Assembly: GCF_014844075.1 (NCBI RefSeq) | Contig: NZ_CP062165.1 | Coordinates: forward strand, 2,790,001-2,854,000 | DNA length: 64,000 bases | Direction of reading: 5' to 3' | Source: Paenibacillus sp. JNUCC-31 | GTDB taxonomy: Bacteria; Bacillota; Bacilli; Paenibacillales; Paenibacillaceae | In this document: one piece after another, positions 26,162-35,229 of the stretch | How the letters are laid out: each line of letters starts with the position of its first letter | Position numbering within the stretch: position 1 is the first letter of the stretch | Position numbers and translations under genes: made by a program | The notes under the pieces: model-generated | What the model was told of the DNA's origin: nothing | Databases searched by the model: none | What the model saw: only the letters and a program-made list of their open reading frames with translations

Positions 26162-26959
26162 CAGGCGGTAGCCCACTCCTCTTACCGTTACTATATATTG
26201 CGGCGAAGCCGCGTTATCACCAAGTTTTTTGCGCAAGCTTTTGATATGAACATCCACCACGTTGCTTCCACCTGTAAAATCAGTCTCCCATATATCGCTG
26301 AGCATCTCCTCACGGGAAATCACTGCGCCTTTGGCGTCGATCAGCTTCAGCAGCAGATCATACTCAGTCTTGGTCAGATGAATGCGGTCATGATCCCGGT
26401 GTACACTCATTCGCTCACGATCCAGCCACAGATCCTTGAAACCGATACGTTGTCCTTCTTGAGGCAGGAAGCCGCGTTTGGGTGCCGCCGGGCTATTGCC
26501 GATCATGCGCTGTACCCGGTACAGTGCTTCCTGCGGACGGGCAGGCCAAACCAATAATTCCTCTTGCAGCATCGGACCGCTGGCACTGCCAATCATCTTC
26601 TCACCCACCAAATACAGGCATGGGGTTGTATATTCTGCTTCCCGATTCAGACGGCTGCTGATTCCGGCAAATGCATCAATAGTTCCAGCAACAGACAGAT
26701 CATAGATCAACAGATCAAATACAAGCCGTTCATGCAAATCGGGCTCCCAGCGGTGAAACACCAGCACATCGAAGCAGCTATCCGTAAGAGCCTTGACAAG
26801 CTCATGTACTTGACCGGGCATCGGACTGATCAGAATGACGCGCCTCGTGACCGGACAATTATCCACAAGTGGCGTTGATTCGGACAGGGCAGGCTTGACC
26901 CGAAGTGGCAAACGGCGACCGGACAGGTTTATTTTTACTTGACCCGTTTGCTTCTGCAT
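26153..26959 (-). CDS. OmpR-type winged-helix regulator with atypical receiver domain
   Basis: The protein has 268 residues. A receiver-like domain at about 40-155 keeps a candidate Asp in LLIYDLS. However, the acidic pair expected after the first strand is replaced (VILISPM), and the conserved Lys-Pro is replaced by PARP, so ordinary phosphorylation is doubtful. A DNA-binding winged helix fills about 165-267 (LTKTEYDLLLKLIDAKGAVISREEMLSDIW, VDVHIKSLRKKLG, IVTVRGVGYRL). Its first 25 bases overlap the end of perR in another frame, which indicates one operon and translational coupling. No histidine kinase is adjacent. Confidence 0.9.
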   Translation of the reverse strand: MQKQTGQVKINLSGRRLPLRVKPALSESTPLVDNCPVTRRVILISPMPGQVHELVKALTDSCFDVLVFHRWEPDLHERLVFDLLIYDLSVAGTIDAFAGISSRLNREAEYTTPCLYLVGEKMIGSASGPMLQEELLVWPARPQEALYRVQRMIGNSPAAPKRGFLPQEGQRIGFKDLWLDRERMSVHRDHDRIHLTKTEYDLLLKLIDAKGAVISREEMLSDIWETDFTGGSNVVDVHIKSLRKKLGDNAASPQYIVTVRGVGYRLAD

Positions 26960-27330
26960 TCCTCGCAGACACCTCCAAAGACCACATGAGCGTGATCAAT
27001 CGCATATCCGGTTTCCTCCGCGACTTGTTTTATCCACTGCGGAGGAACTTCTGTCATAACTTCGTCAACCTTGCCGCATACTTCGCACATAATATGCTGA
27101 TGCTCATCCATGCGGGCATCATAGCGACTGGCTGTCTCGCCCAGCTTAAGCTCCCGGATCAATTCTTTGTCAGTCAAGTAACGGAGCGAATTATATACCG
27201 TACCATAAGCCAAATTGTATCCTTGCTCCACAAGACGGTTCATTACTTCCGCAGCGGTAGGATGGTCTTCGGAATGACGGACTACATCGTAAACAGCTTG
27301 GCGCTGTATTGTCAGATTTAGAGTTCTCAC
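26935..27330 (-). CDS. perR: Peroxide-responsive repressor PerR (Fur family)
   Basis: The protein has 131 residues from GTG 27330, with AAAGGAG 8 bases upstream. A longer frame to 27369 has no ribosome binding site. The winged helix is followed by metal-site residues: HPTAAEV His, RYD Asp, DEHQHIMC His pair, and VDEV, where Asp rather than Glu marks PerR rather than Fur. The structural zinc site CEVC...CEEC is complete. PerR senses peroxide by iron-catalysed His oxidation and represses katA, dps and itself. A box at 27484-27498 supports autoregulation. Confidence 0.93.
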   Translation of the reverse strand: MRTLNLTIQRQAVYDVVRHSEDHPTAAEVMNRLVEQGYNLAYGTVYNSLRYLTDKELIRELKLGETASRYDARMDEHQHIMCEVCGKVDEVMTEVPPQWIKQVAEETGYAIDHAHVVFGGVCEECRSKRVK

Positions 27331-27366
27331 CAGCAATTCTCCTTTATTTACCCATTCAAAAGTCAA

Positions 27367-27410
27367 CATTTTGCATCATTCGATATAAATCTTTGGATGT
27401 ATGCAAAATG
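27367..27410. repeat. Inverted repeat in the perR leader
   Basis: CATTTTGCAT and ATGCAAAATG are perfect 10-bp arms separated by 24 bases. They lie between the PerR box and the perR GTG, so they could form a stem in the 5' untranslated mRNA or bind a second regulator. Confidence 0.5.
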
Positions 27411-27483
27411 CTCAAATATATTAAGATGACACAGCAATCTGCTGATTGCTATGATTCCCTGAAAAATCAAAATCAATTTTGAC

Positions 27484-27498
27484 TTAGATTAAGTATAA
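27484..27498. promoter_or_regulatory. PerR-type box upstream of perR
   Basis: On the minus strand the sequence reads TTATACTTAATCTAA, a 7-1-7 box matching those of katA and dps, about 150 bases upstream of the perR start. The region up to 27660 also holds the start region of the divergent GGDEF gene. Confidence 0.7.
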
Positions 27499-27660
27499 AT
27501 CTCATTGTATATTGATGTCAATATCCGCTCTATTTTGTTCATGATAGGCTTTACCAAGGCTTTTCCCAGCAATCGCCTCTTATATTTGGGATAATATGGT
27601 TCGCTACTCCACTTCATTTCAGCTAAAATATAGAAATGTGCGCTAAAGGAGGGATGCTGG

Positions 27661-28785
27661 TTGTTAAGCACGTTTTTCGTCAATCTCTGTGTTATGATCA
27701 CGTTCATGTATGTGTCCGGAATCATTGCCAAATTTAATCGTATCCGTTTGCCCTTTCCCTCACTGCGTGTTCAGATGATTGGTGGTGTACTGTTCGGGAT
27801 CTATGGGACTGTACTAATGAATTATTCCTTTCCTTTGAACGAAAGCACCATCGTGGATTTGAGACATCTGGCCATCGTAACAGCCGCTGTGTATTTGGGA
27901 GGACTGGCTTCGGTCATCACGGGACTCGTCATCTCTATTCTGCGTGTTGTGATGTTTGGAGTATCCTCCGCTGCCATTGATGCAGCATTCGTCATGACCA
28001 TCATTGGACTGTCGGGTGTATATTTCGCCTATGCTCCCTGGTCAAGATTAACCAAGATCATTACCATGAATCTGCTGGGTATGACCCTGATTTTTGTCAT
28101 CCTGATGCTAAATACCTCCAGCATGAATTCTTTAATGAAAATATATCCGGTTCAGATGACCATTTCCTTTGTCGGTGGAATCTTTATTTATTTCATCGCA
28201 GAATTCATCAATAAATACAATGAGATGTTGTTCCTGCTCGAACGAAGAGCTTCTACCGATCACCTCACCAACCTCAGTAATCGCAGACAATTTGAGAAGT
28301 CACTCGAACTGGAGCTGGAACGGGCGCGGGAATACAAGCAAAAGCTCTCACTGCTGGTCATCGACATTGACCGGTTCAAAAAAGTAAATGACACCTTCGG
28401 CCATACGTCAGGTGATGCAGTCCTCAAACAGCTTGGACAATTGCTCGTTGAACATGCCCGCTCGGCTGACATCGTCTCTCGAAACGGAGGCGAGGAATTC
28501 GCCATATTGCTGCTTGATTGTGGTCATCACCAAGCCATGGCTATTGCGGAATCCATCAGGCAGTCTGTGGAGAAATACCATTTCGCCTTGCCCGATGGCA
28601 ATACAATTCGGCTGACCATATCGATCGGCGTAGCTGTATTCCCTGATCATTGCGATGATCGGGATGACAATGATTTCTTTGAACAGGCAGACCGCGCGTT
28701 ATATGAAGCCAAGAATACAGGCCGCAACCGGGTGTGTGCCATTCCGCTGCGCTCCACGCCACTCTCTTCCCAAAGTCCATTTTGA
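27661..28785 (+). CDS. Membrane diguanylate cyclase (5TMR-LYT type sensor plus GGDEF)
   Basis: The protein has 374 residues from TTG 27661, with AAAGGAGGG about 7 bases upstream. Five or six hydrophobic helices occupy residues 1-180 (FVNLCVMITFMYVSGII, LRHLAIVTAAVYLGGLASVITGLVISILR). A GGDEF domain follows at about 195-365. The active site is GGEEF at 276-280 and the product-inhibition site RxxD is RSAD at 267-270, so it should make cyclic-di-GMP and be feedback-inhibited. The sensor half resembles the 5TM receptors of the LytS/YhcK type. The ligand is unknown. It diverges from perR. Confidence 0.92.
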   Translation: MLSTFFVNLCVMITFMYVSGIIAKFNRIRLPFPSLRVQMIGGVLFGIYGTVLMNYSFPLNESTIVDLRHLAIVTAAVYLGGLASVITGLVISILRVVMFGVSSAAIDAAFVMTIIGLSGVYFAYAPWSRLTKIITMNLLGMTLIFVILMLNTSSMNSLMKIYPVQMTISFVGGIFIYFIAEFINKYNEMLFLLERRASTDHLTNLSNRRQFEKSLELELERAREYKQKLSLLVIDIDRFKKVNDTFGHTSGDAVLKQLGQLLVEHARSADIVSRNGGEEFAILLLDCGHHQAMAIAESIRQSVEKYHFALPDGNTIRLTISIGVAVFPDHCDDRDDNDFFEQADRALYEAKNTGRNRVCAIPLRSTPLSSQSPF

Positions 28786-28797
28786 TCCGAGTACGCC

Positions 28798-28846
28798 AAA
28801 AGGGATGTCCCAGCAAGCCACTACAGGCTAACCGGAACATCCCTTT
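28798..28846. terminator. Convergent terminator
   Basis: AAAGGGATGT pairs with ACATCCCTTT around a 29-base loop between the converging GGDEF and aldo/keto reductase genes. Confidence 0.6.
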
Positions 28847-28905
28847 CTCATTCGTGTTGATTCACCAGAACAACCCATGTGATTGGACCTTGTGTCAAGG
28901 CAATA

Positions 28906-29844
28906 TCAGGCCAATATTTGTTCGATTTCTTCGACGATGGCAGCATCCAGCTTCACACCGGAAGCGGCTGCATTCTCTTTCACCTGTTCCGGTCGGCTTG
29001 CCCCTACAAGTGCACTGGATACATTGTTCTGACGCAATATCCATGCCAGAGCCAATTGACCGACCTTCAGGTCCAGCTTGTCCGCGACTTCAATCAACTG
29101 GCGAACCTTGCCGATCCGGTCAGCGTTGATTTTGCCCTCATCCCAGCCCAGCTTCGCTGCCCGGCTGTTCTCAGGGATATCGGACACCGACGTATACTTA
29201 CCCGTCAGCAGCCCTTGTGCCAGCGGGGAATATACGACTTGTCCAATACCTTTGCGTTCACCCAGCGGAATGATCTCACTCTCGATATAACGGTCAAACA
29301 TATTGTACACCGGCTGGTTCACTACGATATGGTCCAGCAACAGACGATCAGCGGTACCCAGTGCAGCTTCCATCTGTGCCGCTGTCCATTGGCTAACACC
29401 AACGTAGAGCACCTTGCCCTGACGCACCAGATCATCCAGTGCGCGCAGTGTCTCTTCAATCGGTGTTTCGGTGTGATAGCGATGGCAATAATATATGTCT
29501 ACATAGTCAACACCCAGCCGTTGCAAACTGGCTTCGCATTGTTCCTTGATATGTTTACGGGACAACCCCTGGTCATTTGGACCGTCGCCCATTTTGCCAA
29601 ATACCTTGGTTGCAAGAACATATGAATCACGGGAATACGCTTTCAAAGTCTGCCCTAGCAGTTCTTCTGCTGCACCCCGCTCGTACACATTGGCTGTATC
29701 AAAAAAGTTGATGCCTTCATCGAATGCGGCTTCAATTGATTTCACCGCATTTTCACGTTCCACATACCCTCCGTATGTCAGCCAGCTGCCCAGGCTGATC
29801 TCGCTTACTTTCAGTCCGCTTCCACCCAATCTGCGATATTCCAT
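28906..29844 (-). CDS. Aldo/keto reductase
   Basis: The protein has 312 residues from ATG 29844, 11 bases after AGGAGG. The in-frame GTG at 29853 is too close to that site. The beta/alpha barrel has the catalytic Asp in FFDTANVYERG (with Tyr), Lys in VLATKVFGK and a His in YYCHRYH. It ends with the NADPH-binding VGASRPEQVKENA. The opening MEYRRLGGSGLKVSEISLG is that of the potassium channel beta-subunit-like or YvgN-like branch. It reduces small carbonyl compounds in the cytosol. Substrate unknown. Confidence 0.93.
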   Translation of the reverse strand: MEYRRLGGSGLKVSEISLGSWLTYGGYVERENAVKSIEAAFDEGINFFDTANVYERGAAEELLGQTLKAYSRDSYVLATKVFGKMGDGPNDQGLSRKHIKEQCEASLQRLGVDYVDIYYCHRYHTETPIEETLRALDDLVRQGKVLYVGVSQWTAAQMEAALGTADRLLLDHIVVNQPVYNMFDRYIESEIIPLGERKGIGQVVYSPLAQGLLTGKYTSVSDIPENSRAAKLGWDEGKINADRIGKVRQLIEVADKLDLKVGQLALAWILRQNNVSSALVGASRPEQVKENAAASGVKLDAAIVEEIEQILA

Positions 29845-30034
29845 TGAATGCACATCCTCCTCTAATAAACTGATTAATGATGAAGTTCCCTTTCTATTGT
29901 AACGTAATCAGCTCGGATTAAAAGGGCTTTGGGGCAGAATTTGAAAAGTAGATAGCAATCCATCTGAATTCCGGAAAATTTTGAATCATTCCCGATGCGC
30001 CCTATTGACCAGGAATAGCGGACTGACTACATCT

Positions 30035-30048
30035 TGAAATCGTTTTCA
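30035..30048. promoter_or_regulatory. cre/LacI-type operator upstream of the LacI gene
   Basis: TGAAATCGTTTTCA fits the catabolite-responsive-element pattern bound by LacI/GalR proteins (TGWNANCGNTNWCA). It lies 60 bases before the LacI-type regulator start. Its core GAAATCGTTTT recurs at 38803-38813 (inverted) and 38898-38908. Confidence 0.6.
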
Positions 30049-30107
30049 TTTGGAATTATAATGAATTTGAATTAATTGTAAATTACTTATTTGGAGCTGT
30101 GAAGAAT

Positions 30108-31121
30108 ATGGATGTCAAAATTATTGATGTAGCTGCCATTGCAGGCGTATCTCCGGCCACCGTATCGCGGGTCATAAATCAGCATAGCAAGGTTAGCACC
30201 AAAACGAAAGACAAGGTGATGCGTGCCATTGAACAGTTGGGTTATCACCCCAACGCAGCGGCTAAAAATCTTCGTTCGCAGAGATCAATGACCATTGGCG
30301 TCATTGTTCCGGATATCAATAATGCTTATTATGCCGAAATTATCAAAGGCATTGAGAACATTGCCTATGCCCGCCATTACAAAGTCATTATATGTGATGC
30401 CCATAACCTGAAAGAGCGAGAAGTCGAATATCTCAATTTGCTGCTGGATCGGACCATTGACGGAGTCATCATTATCACGCCCTTGCTGGCGGATGAGGAA
30501 TTATTCCAGCTTGCGGATAAGGGATATCGTATTGGTATCGTTGGAAAATATATTGAACATGCTCAGATCCCTTGTATCTACACGGACAACGTGAAGTTTT
30601 CTCAGGAAGTTGTTCAGCATCTGGTAGAGGCCGGACATCGCGATATCGTTTTCCTAAATGGTTACCCCGAAGCGATCGACAGCTATGAGCGGCTGGAAGG
30701 CTATCTGAAAGCCTTGCGCAATCATCAGATTCCATTCCGCCCTGAACTGATAGAGAATGGGAATTTCAATGAAGAAGGTGGATACGAAGCCATCAAAAGA
30801 CTGTTTGACAAAGGGCTGACCTTCACCGCTGTATATGCGGCTAATGATGAAATGGCTCTTGGTGTATACAAGGCATGTGCGGAATATGGCATCCGCATTC
30901 CCGAGCAACTGGCTATTGTGGGTGTGGACAACAACCGGATCAGCAAATATATTCACCCCACGCTAAGCTCGGTTAACCAGCCCAAGTATACAATGGGAGC
31001 CATTCTGATGGAGAAGATGATTGACATGATGAATACCAATGAATTTCAGGACAAACGTGTATTCAAAGTCGAATCGGAACTGCTTATTCGAGCTTCTTCT
31101 TCCCTCAAAACAACAAAATAA
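30108..31121 (+). CDS. LacI/GalR family transcriptional regulator
   Basis: The protein has 337 residues from ATG 30108, with GGAG 11 bases upstream. The N-terminal helix-turn-helix reads IIDVAAIAGVSPATVSRVINQHSKVSTKTKDKV and the hinge helix LGYHPNAAAKNLRS. A sugar-binding periplasmic-protein-like domain follows (IGVIVPDINNAYYAEIIKGIE, DGVIIITPLL, AANDEMALGVYKACAEYG). It controls carbohydrate genes in response to a sugar or phosphosugar. No sugar operon is directly adjacent. The operator-like site at 30035-30048 suggests autoregulation or CcpA control, and similar sites precede the GH3 gene. Confidence 0.93.
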   Translation: MDVKIIDVAAIAGVSPATVSRVINQHSKVSTKTKDKVMRAIEQLGYHPNAAAKNLRSQRSMTIGVIVPDINNAYYAEIIKGIENIAYARHYKVIICDAHNLKEREVEYLNLLLDRTIDGVIIITPLLADEELFQLADKGYRIGIVGKYIEHAQIPCIYTDNVKFSQEVVQHLVEAGHRDIVFLNGYPEAIDSYERLEGYLKALRNHQIPFRPELIENGNFNEEGGYEAIKRLFDKGLTFTAVYAANDEMALGVYKACAEYGIRIPEQLAIVGVDNNRISKYIHPTLSSVNQPKYTMGAILMEKMIDMMNTNEFQDKRVFKVESELLIRASSSLKTTK

Positions 31122-31146
31122 AACGCACCCTTAACAGGTGCGCTCG
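31121..31146 (-). terminator. Terminator after the hybrid kinase gene
   Basis: GCGCACCTGTTAAGGGTGCGT on the minus strand, followed by TTTATTTT, lies 25 bases past the kinase-like gene stop. Confidence 0.75.
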
Positions 31147-31170
31147 AGATCGTCATGTCTCCTCATTCTC

Positions 31171-32787
31171 TTAATGCAAAATAATGCTTAATGCATTCAA
31201 TAAATCCACCTGTTTCACCGGCTTGGTCAGGACCGCATCAAACACATCCGCTTCATGCGGATCGATATGCATGCCATATGGAATCAAAACAATAACTGGC
31301 GAGTCTGTAATCAAACGTTTCAGATCATGCACGAAATCCACAGCACCACCCTCTAGCAGCCCCATATCCACAACGGCCACATCTGGCTTGAAACCCTCTT
31401 GAATCCAGCCATACGCCTCGGTTGTCACCGAGGTCATATGCACATCCATCTCCCATCTGCGCATCAGGGAAGAGACCCCTTGGAGAATGTCGGGGTCCTT
31501 GGCAAGCAATACCCTTTTACCCTTCAATCGGTGCTGAATGTTGGCAAGCTGGGGTAATTCCCAATGTCTGCGAAGTGGCAGGCTGATCTCGAATTCGGTT
31601 TCCTTGTCTCCTATGCCATACACCTGAATACGGCCGTTCATAAGGAGGGCAAGGTTCTGGCTGACTGCCAAACCGAGATTGGTTCCCACGAGCTTCTGTG
31701 TACTTATATGTCCGTCCAGATTGTTAAATGATCTGAGCTTTTGGTCCGATGATACCATTCGTCCGGTGTACTTCACATGCAGTTGAAGCGTGCCTGTTTC
31801 CTCTACATCCCCACCATCCACGGTTGCCGTAACCAATACCGAACCTGTGCGTGTCGAGTCTATGGCATACTGAATGACGTGTGCCAGCAATTGTCCAATC
31901 TTGATTTCATCCCCGACAAAAACCTGAGAAACATTTAGTTCAAGGTTCAATCCCAGCTCAATGTTTTTGTTCGTCGCAAGCCCCGCATAGAGATAGACCG
32001 TATTCTCAATCGTGGCTACCAGATCAAATGGATCATCATGTACGACCGTTTCACCTGCATCATTAATGTTAAAATTCATCATATTGTTCAACAGGGAGAG
32101 TAAAATGTTTCCGCTGGTTTCGATCATGTTCACATACTCGGCCTGCTCGTCCGACATATCCGGTGTACGCATCAGATCCGTCAATCCCAGAATGCCGTTC
32201 AGCGGGTTACGGATCTCGTGGCTCATCAGCGACAGCATCTGCGACTTGGTCATCGCTTCAGACTCGGCACGTGCCTTTTCTGCCTGCAACTGTTCTTGCA
32301 ATTGCTCCGAATCATGCAGCTTATCTTCCAGGTCCACGACGTAGCCGAGAAATACAGCCATGGCTTCCAACGTTTTCATATCCGTTTCACTGATAACATA
32401 ATCGGGATCATCCATCAGACAGATGGTACCGAACGTTTCCCCGGATCTCCGCATAATCGGGATACCCACGAAGAAACGATTACCCAGTCCGCTTGTTACA
32501 TCCATTGACTTCGTCAGCGGATGTTCACATGTGTCCGTGATGGTCAGGCTATTGCCCTGATCTCTCAATACCAGGCTGCAATATGAAGCTGCAAAAGGAA
32601 GTTCACTACCCTTGGCAATCCACTCTTCCTTGCGGTTAAAAGCCTCCATAATGACATTGGTCACTCCATCATTCGTGGCGACGAAAATAGTATTCACTTT
32701 CATGATGCCGCTTAATACGTCGACTATATGTGACGCCGCTTCCTGTATATTTTCATAGAAGCCCCTTGTAATGCCTACCGTTCCCAT
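31171..32787 (-). CDS. GAF-histidine kinase-receiver hybrid protein, ATP site degenerate
   Basis: The protein has 538 residues. A GAF domain (about 10-155; FVGIPIMRRSGETFGTICLMD) and a coiled coil precede a HisKA helix with MSHEIRNPLNGILGL (His190). The ATPase region at about 240-410 is poor. The expected N-box is HVIQYAIDS, and the DxGxG boxes cannot be found. A receiver domain at about 430-538 keeps an Asp in VAVVDMGL and a Lys in LTKP, but lacks the usual acidic pair (VLLAKDPD). No membrane segment, so it is cytosolic. It may act as a phosphotransfer or scaffold protein rather than a kinase. It stands alone, convergent with the LacI gene. Confidence 0.88.
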   Translation of the reverse strand: MGTVGITRGFYENIQEAASHIVDVLSGIMKVNTIFVATNDGVTNVIMEAFNRKEEWIAKGSELPFAASYCSLVLRDQGNSLTITDTCEHPLTKSMDVTSGLGNRFFVGIPIMRRSGETFGTICLMDDPDYVISETDMKTLEAMAVFLGYVVDLEDKLHDSEQLQEQLQAEKARAESEAMTKSQMLSLMSHEIRNPLNGILGLTDLMRTPDMSDEQAEYVNMIETSGNILLSLLNNMMNFNINDAGETVVHDDPFDLVATIENTVYLYAGLATNKNIELGLNLELNVSQVFVGDEIKIGQLLAHVIQYAIDSTRTGSVLVTATVDGGDVEETGTLQLHVKYTGRMVSSDQKLRSFNNLDGHISTQKLVGTNLGLAVSQNLALLMNGRIQVYGIGDKETEFEISLPLRRHWELPQLANIQHRLKGKRVLLAKDPDILQGVSSLMRRWEMDVHMTSVTTEAYGWIQEGFKPDVAVVDMGLLEGGAVDFVHDLKRLITDSPVIVLIPYGMHIDPHEADVFDAVLTKPVKQVDLLNALSIILH

Positions 32788-33149
32788 GGTTCACCCCTCT
32801 TGTCTTAGCTGCACTTCTACTCCGTCCTGCACAGAATGATCCATTCGAGTAACGAGGGTCCTAACGCTCTGAATCAGCTGTCACAACCTATTCATATATG
32901 ATTAACACTGCAGAAATCAAAAAGAATCATGGATGGATACCGCGTTTATTCCTCTTACAGGAAATGTGGTATGAACGGCATGGTTAAATACGGAAAGCTA
33001 GGACAGCCGCTTCCCTGCACGTTTTCGATCCATTTCCACGCTTTGTCTATGGCAATCGCATGATAAATAGAAATTATACGCTTACCCTTCCCCTTTGGAA
33101 ACCTTTATCCTTCAAGACCACCGACCTTGCGTGTCATGAGCCAACCACA
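32788..33149. other. Non-coding region between the hybrid kinase gene and nrdD control region
   Basis: About 360 bases without a credible ORF. The left part should hold the promoter of the minus-strand kinase-like gene. The right part leads into the nrdD control region with the Fnr/Crp-type site at 33150. Confidence 0.5.
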
Positions 33150-33165
33150 TGTGATGATTATCACA
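33150..33165. promoter_or_regulatory. Fnr/Crp-type palindrome upstream of nrdD
   Basis: TGTGATGATTATCACA has the TGTGA-N6-TCACA form of Fnr/Crp family sites, about 100 bases before nrdD. An anaerobic activator at this site would fit an oxygen-sensitive reductase. Just downstream, ACTATATATGGTTT (from 33173) vaguely resembles an NrdR box, but I do not rely on it. Confidence 0.65.
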
Positions 33166-33267
33166 CCCAAAAAACTATATATGGTTTATAAATGGATAGT
33201 ACCAATCAACATGTAGTAATCAACGAGTCTTTTTAATATACAAACCCATTATTAGGAGGAACCTGAT

Positions 33268-35229
33268 ATGAACGTGCTTGAGACCACCTCTCCCCCGGCA
33301 TCCGACCTGCTATCCGATCTGGGAAGACGAATTATCGGCGCTGAAGATGCCGATACCCTGAGAGAGAATGCCAATCTGAACGGAGACTCGTTTAGCGGCA
33401 AGATGAGCCGGCTGGGTTCGGAGACCGCCAAGTGGCATGCCCTGCGTCATGTGCTGCCAGAGGAACTCGCTCTAGCTGTGGAGAACGGAGATCTGTATGT
33501 ACATGATCTGGACCAGTATGCCCTTGGTACGACCAATTGTATCTTTATCCCATTTGACCGTCTGCTGGCCTCCGGCTTTAATACGGGCAACGGTTCGGTT
33601 CGCACGCCACAAACCATCATGTCTGCGATGGCACTGGTCGCCATTATTTTTCAGTCTCAGCAGAACAGTCAGTACGGCGGCGTATCCGCCAATAAAATCG
33701 ACTGGGATCTGGCCCCTTATGTGAAACGCTCGTTCCGCAAGCATTACCGCAAGGGACAGCGACTGTTTGGGGAGAATGCCTTAATTGAGGATGAGCAGCT
33801 GCATCTGGATAGCCTTGAAGCGAAGGAACGGTGTCCACAGGCCTTTGCCTTTGCCAAGGAAGAAACGGAACTGGAGACGGAACAGGCTGCAGAATCCCTG
33901 ATCCATAACCTGAACACCATGAGCAGCCGTGCAGGCGGACAGATTCCGTTCACTTCGCTGAACTACGGTCTGTGTACTTCGGCAGAAGGCCGGCTGGTGT
34001 CCCGGTCGCTGCTGGAAGCCACGATTCGGGGACTCGGCAACGGGGAAACTCCTGTGTTTCCACAACATATTTTTCAATGCAAGCAAGGAATCAACCAGGG
34101 CGAGGGTGAACCCAATTACGACTTGTTCCGGCTCGCTGTGACCTGTTCTTCACGTCGCATGTATCCGAATTTTGTCAATGTGGATGCATCCTTCAACCTG
34201 CCCTATTACCAACCGGATGATCCTGATACCATCATTGCCACAATGGGATGCCGTACACGCACACTGGCTGATCGCTTTGGACGCAATCGCCAGAGCGGCA
34301 AGGGCAACCTGTCTTTTAATACCATCAATCTGGTCAAGCTCGGCATTCGCTATGGGATCTGTCAGGGAGCAAGAGCCGTCGCTGATCGGGCGGGCTTCTA
34401 TACTGCATTGGAATCCGTCATGCACAATGCAGCTGCCGGACTGCTGCACCGTTATCATATCCAGATGCAACAGCCTGCCAAAGCATCGGATTTCATGATG
34501 CGGGAAGGCGTATGGGAGGGCGGAGAACAACTGGCTCCGAATGAACCGGTTGCCGACCTGTTGAAACATGGTACGTTATCCATCGGTTTTATCGGACTGG
34601 CTGAGTGTATGACCGCTTTATATGGCCGTCACCATGGACAAGATCTCCATGTACATCGTGAAGCGCTGAATGTGATCCGTACGATGAGAGAGTTCTGTGA
34701 CCGTATGAGTGAGCAGCATAACCTGAATATCACCTTATTTGCTACGCCCGCCGAGGGACTATCCGGCAAGTTCACCAAAATTGATCGTGAGCGATACGGC
34801 AGCATTGCCGGAGTCAATGACCGGGAATACTACACCAATTCCTTTCATATCCCGGTTTATCATACCCTTCCTGCTTATCGCAAGATTGAGCTGGAGGCTC
34901 CTTTTCACACATTATGTAATGCCGGGGCGATCTCCTATGTCGAACTCGATGGGAATGTGAGGGCTAACACCACTGCTTTTCAACGAATTGTGCAATACGC
35001 TCTGGCCCAGGATATCGGGTATTTCTCTATCAATCATCCGATTGATCGCTGTCCTTCCTGTGGCTATGAGGGCGTAATTGGAGATGTATGTCCTGGATGT
35101 GAGGCTCATGAAAACCACGTGCATTTCCAGCGGTTGCGCCGGGTGACAGGATATCTGACCGGTGACTATAAAGTACGCTTCAATGCAGCGAAGCAGGCCG
35201 AAGTGCGAGACCGGGTGAAACATCAGTGA
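33268..35229 (+). CDS. nrdD: Anaerobic (class III) ribonucleoside-triphosphate reductase
   Basis: The protein has 653 residues, with TTAGGAGGA before the ATG. The catalytic barrel opens with ENANLNGDSFSGKMSRLGSETAKWHA and contains HDLDQYALGTTNC. The C-terminus has a zinc site CPSC...CPGC (about 595-612) and the glycyl radical motif RVTGYL, followed by FNAAKQAEVRDRVKH, as in E. coli NrdD. The enzyme reduces NTPs to dNTPs without oxygen. The usual N-terminal ATP-cone of about 90 residues is missing, so dATP feedback through that domain is absent. The next gene, nrdG, overlaps the stop codon. Confidence 0.96.
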   Translation: MNVLETTSPPASDLLSDLGRRIIGAEDADTLRENANLNGDSFSGKMSRLGSETAKWHALRHVLPEELALAVENGDLYVHDLDQYALGTTNCIFIPFDRLLASGFNTGNGSVRTPQTIMSAMALVAIIFQSQQNSQYGGVSANKIDWDLAPYVKRSFRKHYRKGQRLFGENALIEDEQLHLDSLEAKERCPQAFAFAKEETELETEQAAESLIHNLNTMSSRAGGQIPFTSLNYGLCTSAEGRLVSRSLLEATIRGLGNGETPVFPQHIFQCKQGINQGEGEPNYDLFRLAVTCSSRRMYPNFVNVDASFNLPYYQPDDPDTIIATMGCRTRTLADRFGRNRQSGKGNLSFNTINLVKLGIRYGICQGARAVADRAGFYTALESVMHNAAAGLLHRYHIQMQQPAKASDFMMREGVWEGGEQLAPNEPVADLLKHGTLSIGFIGLAECMTALYGRHHGQDLHVHREALNVIRTMREFCDRMSEQHNLNITLFATPAEGLSGKFTKIDRERYGSIAGVNDREYYTNSFHIPVYHTLPAYRKIELEAPFHTLCNAGAISYVELDGNVRANTTAFQRIVQYALAQDIGYFSINHPIDRCPSCGYEGVIGDVCPGCEAHENHVHFQRLRRVTGYLTGDYKVRFNAAKQAEVRDRVKHQ

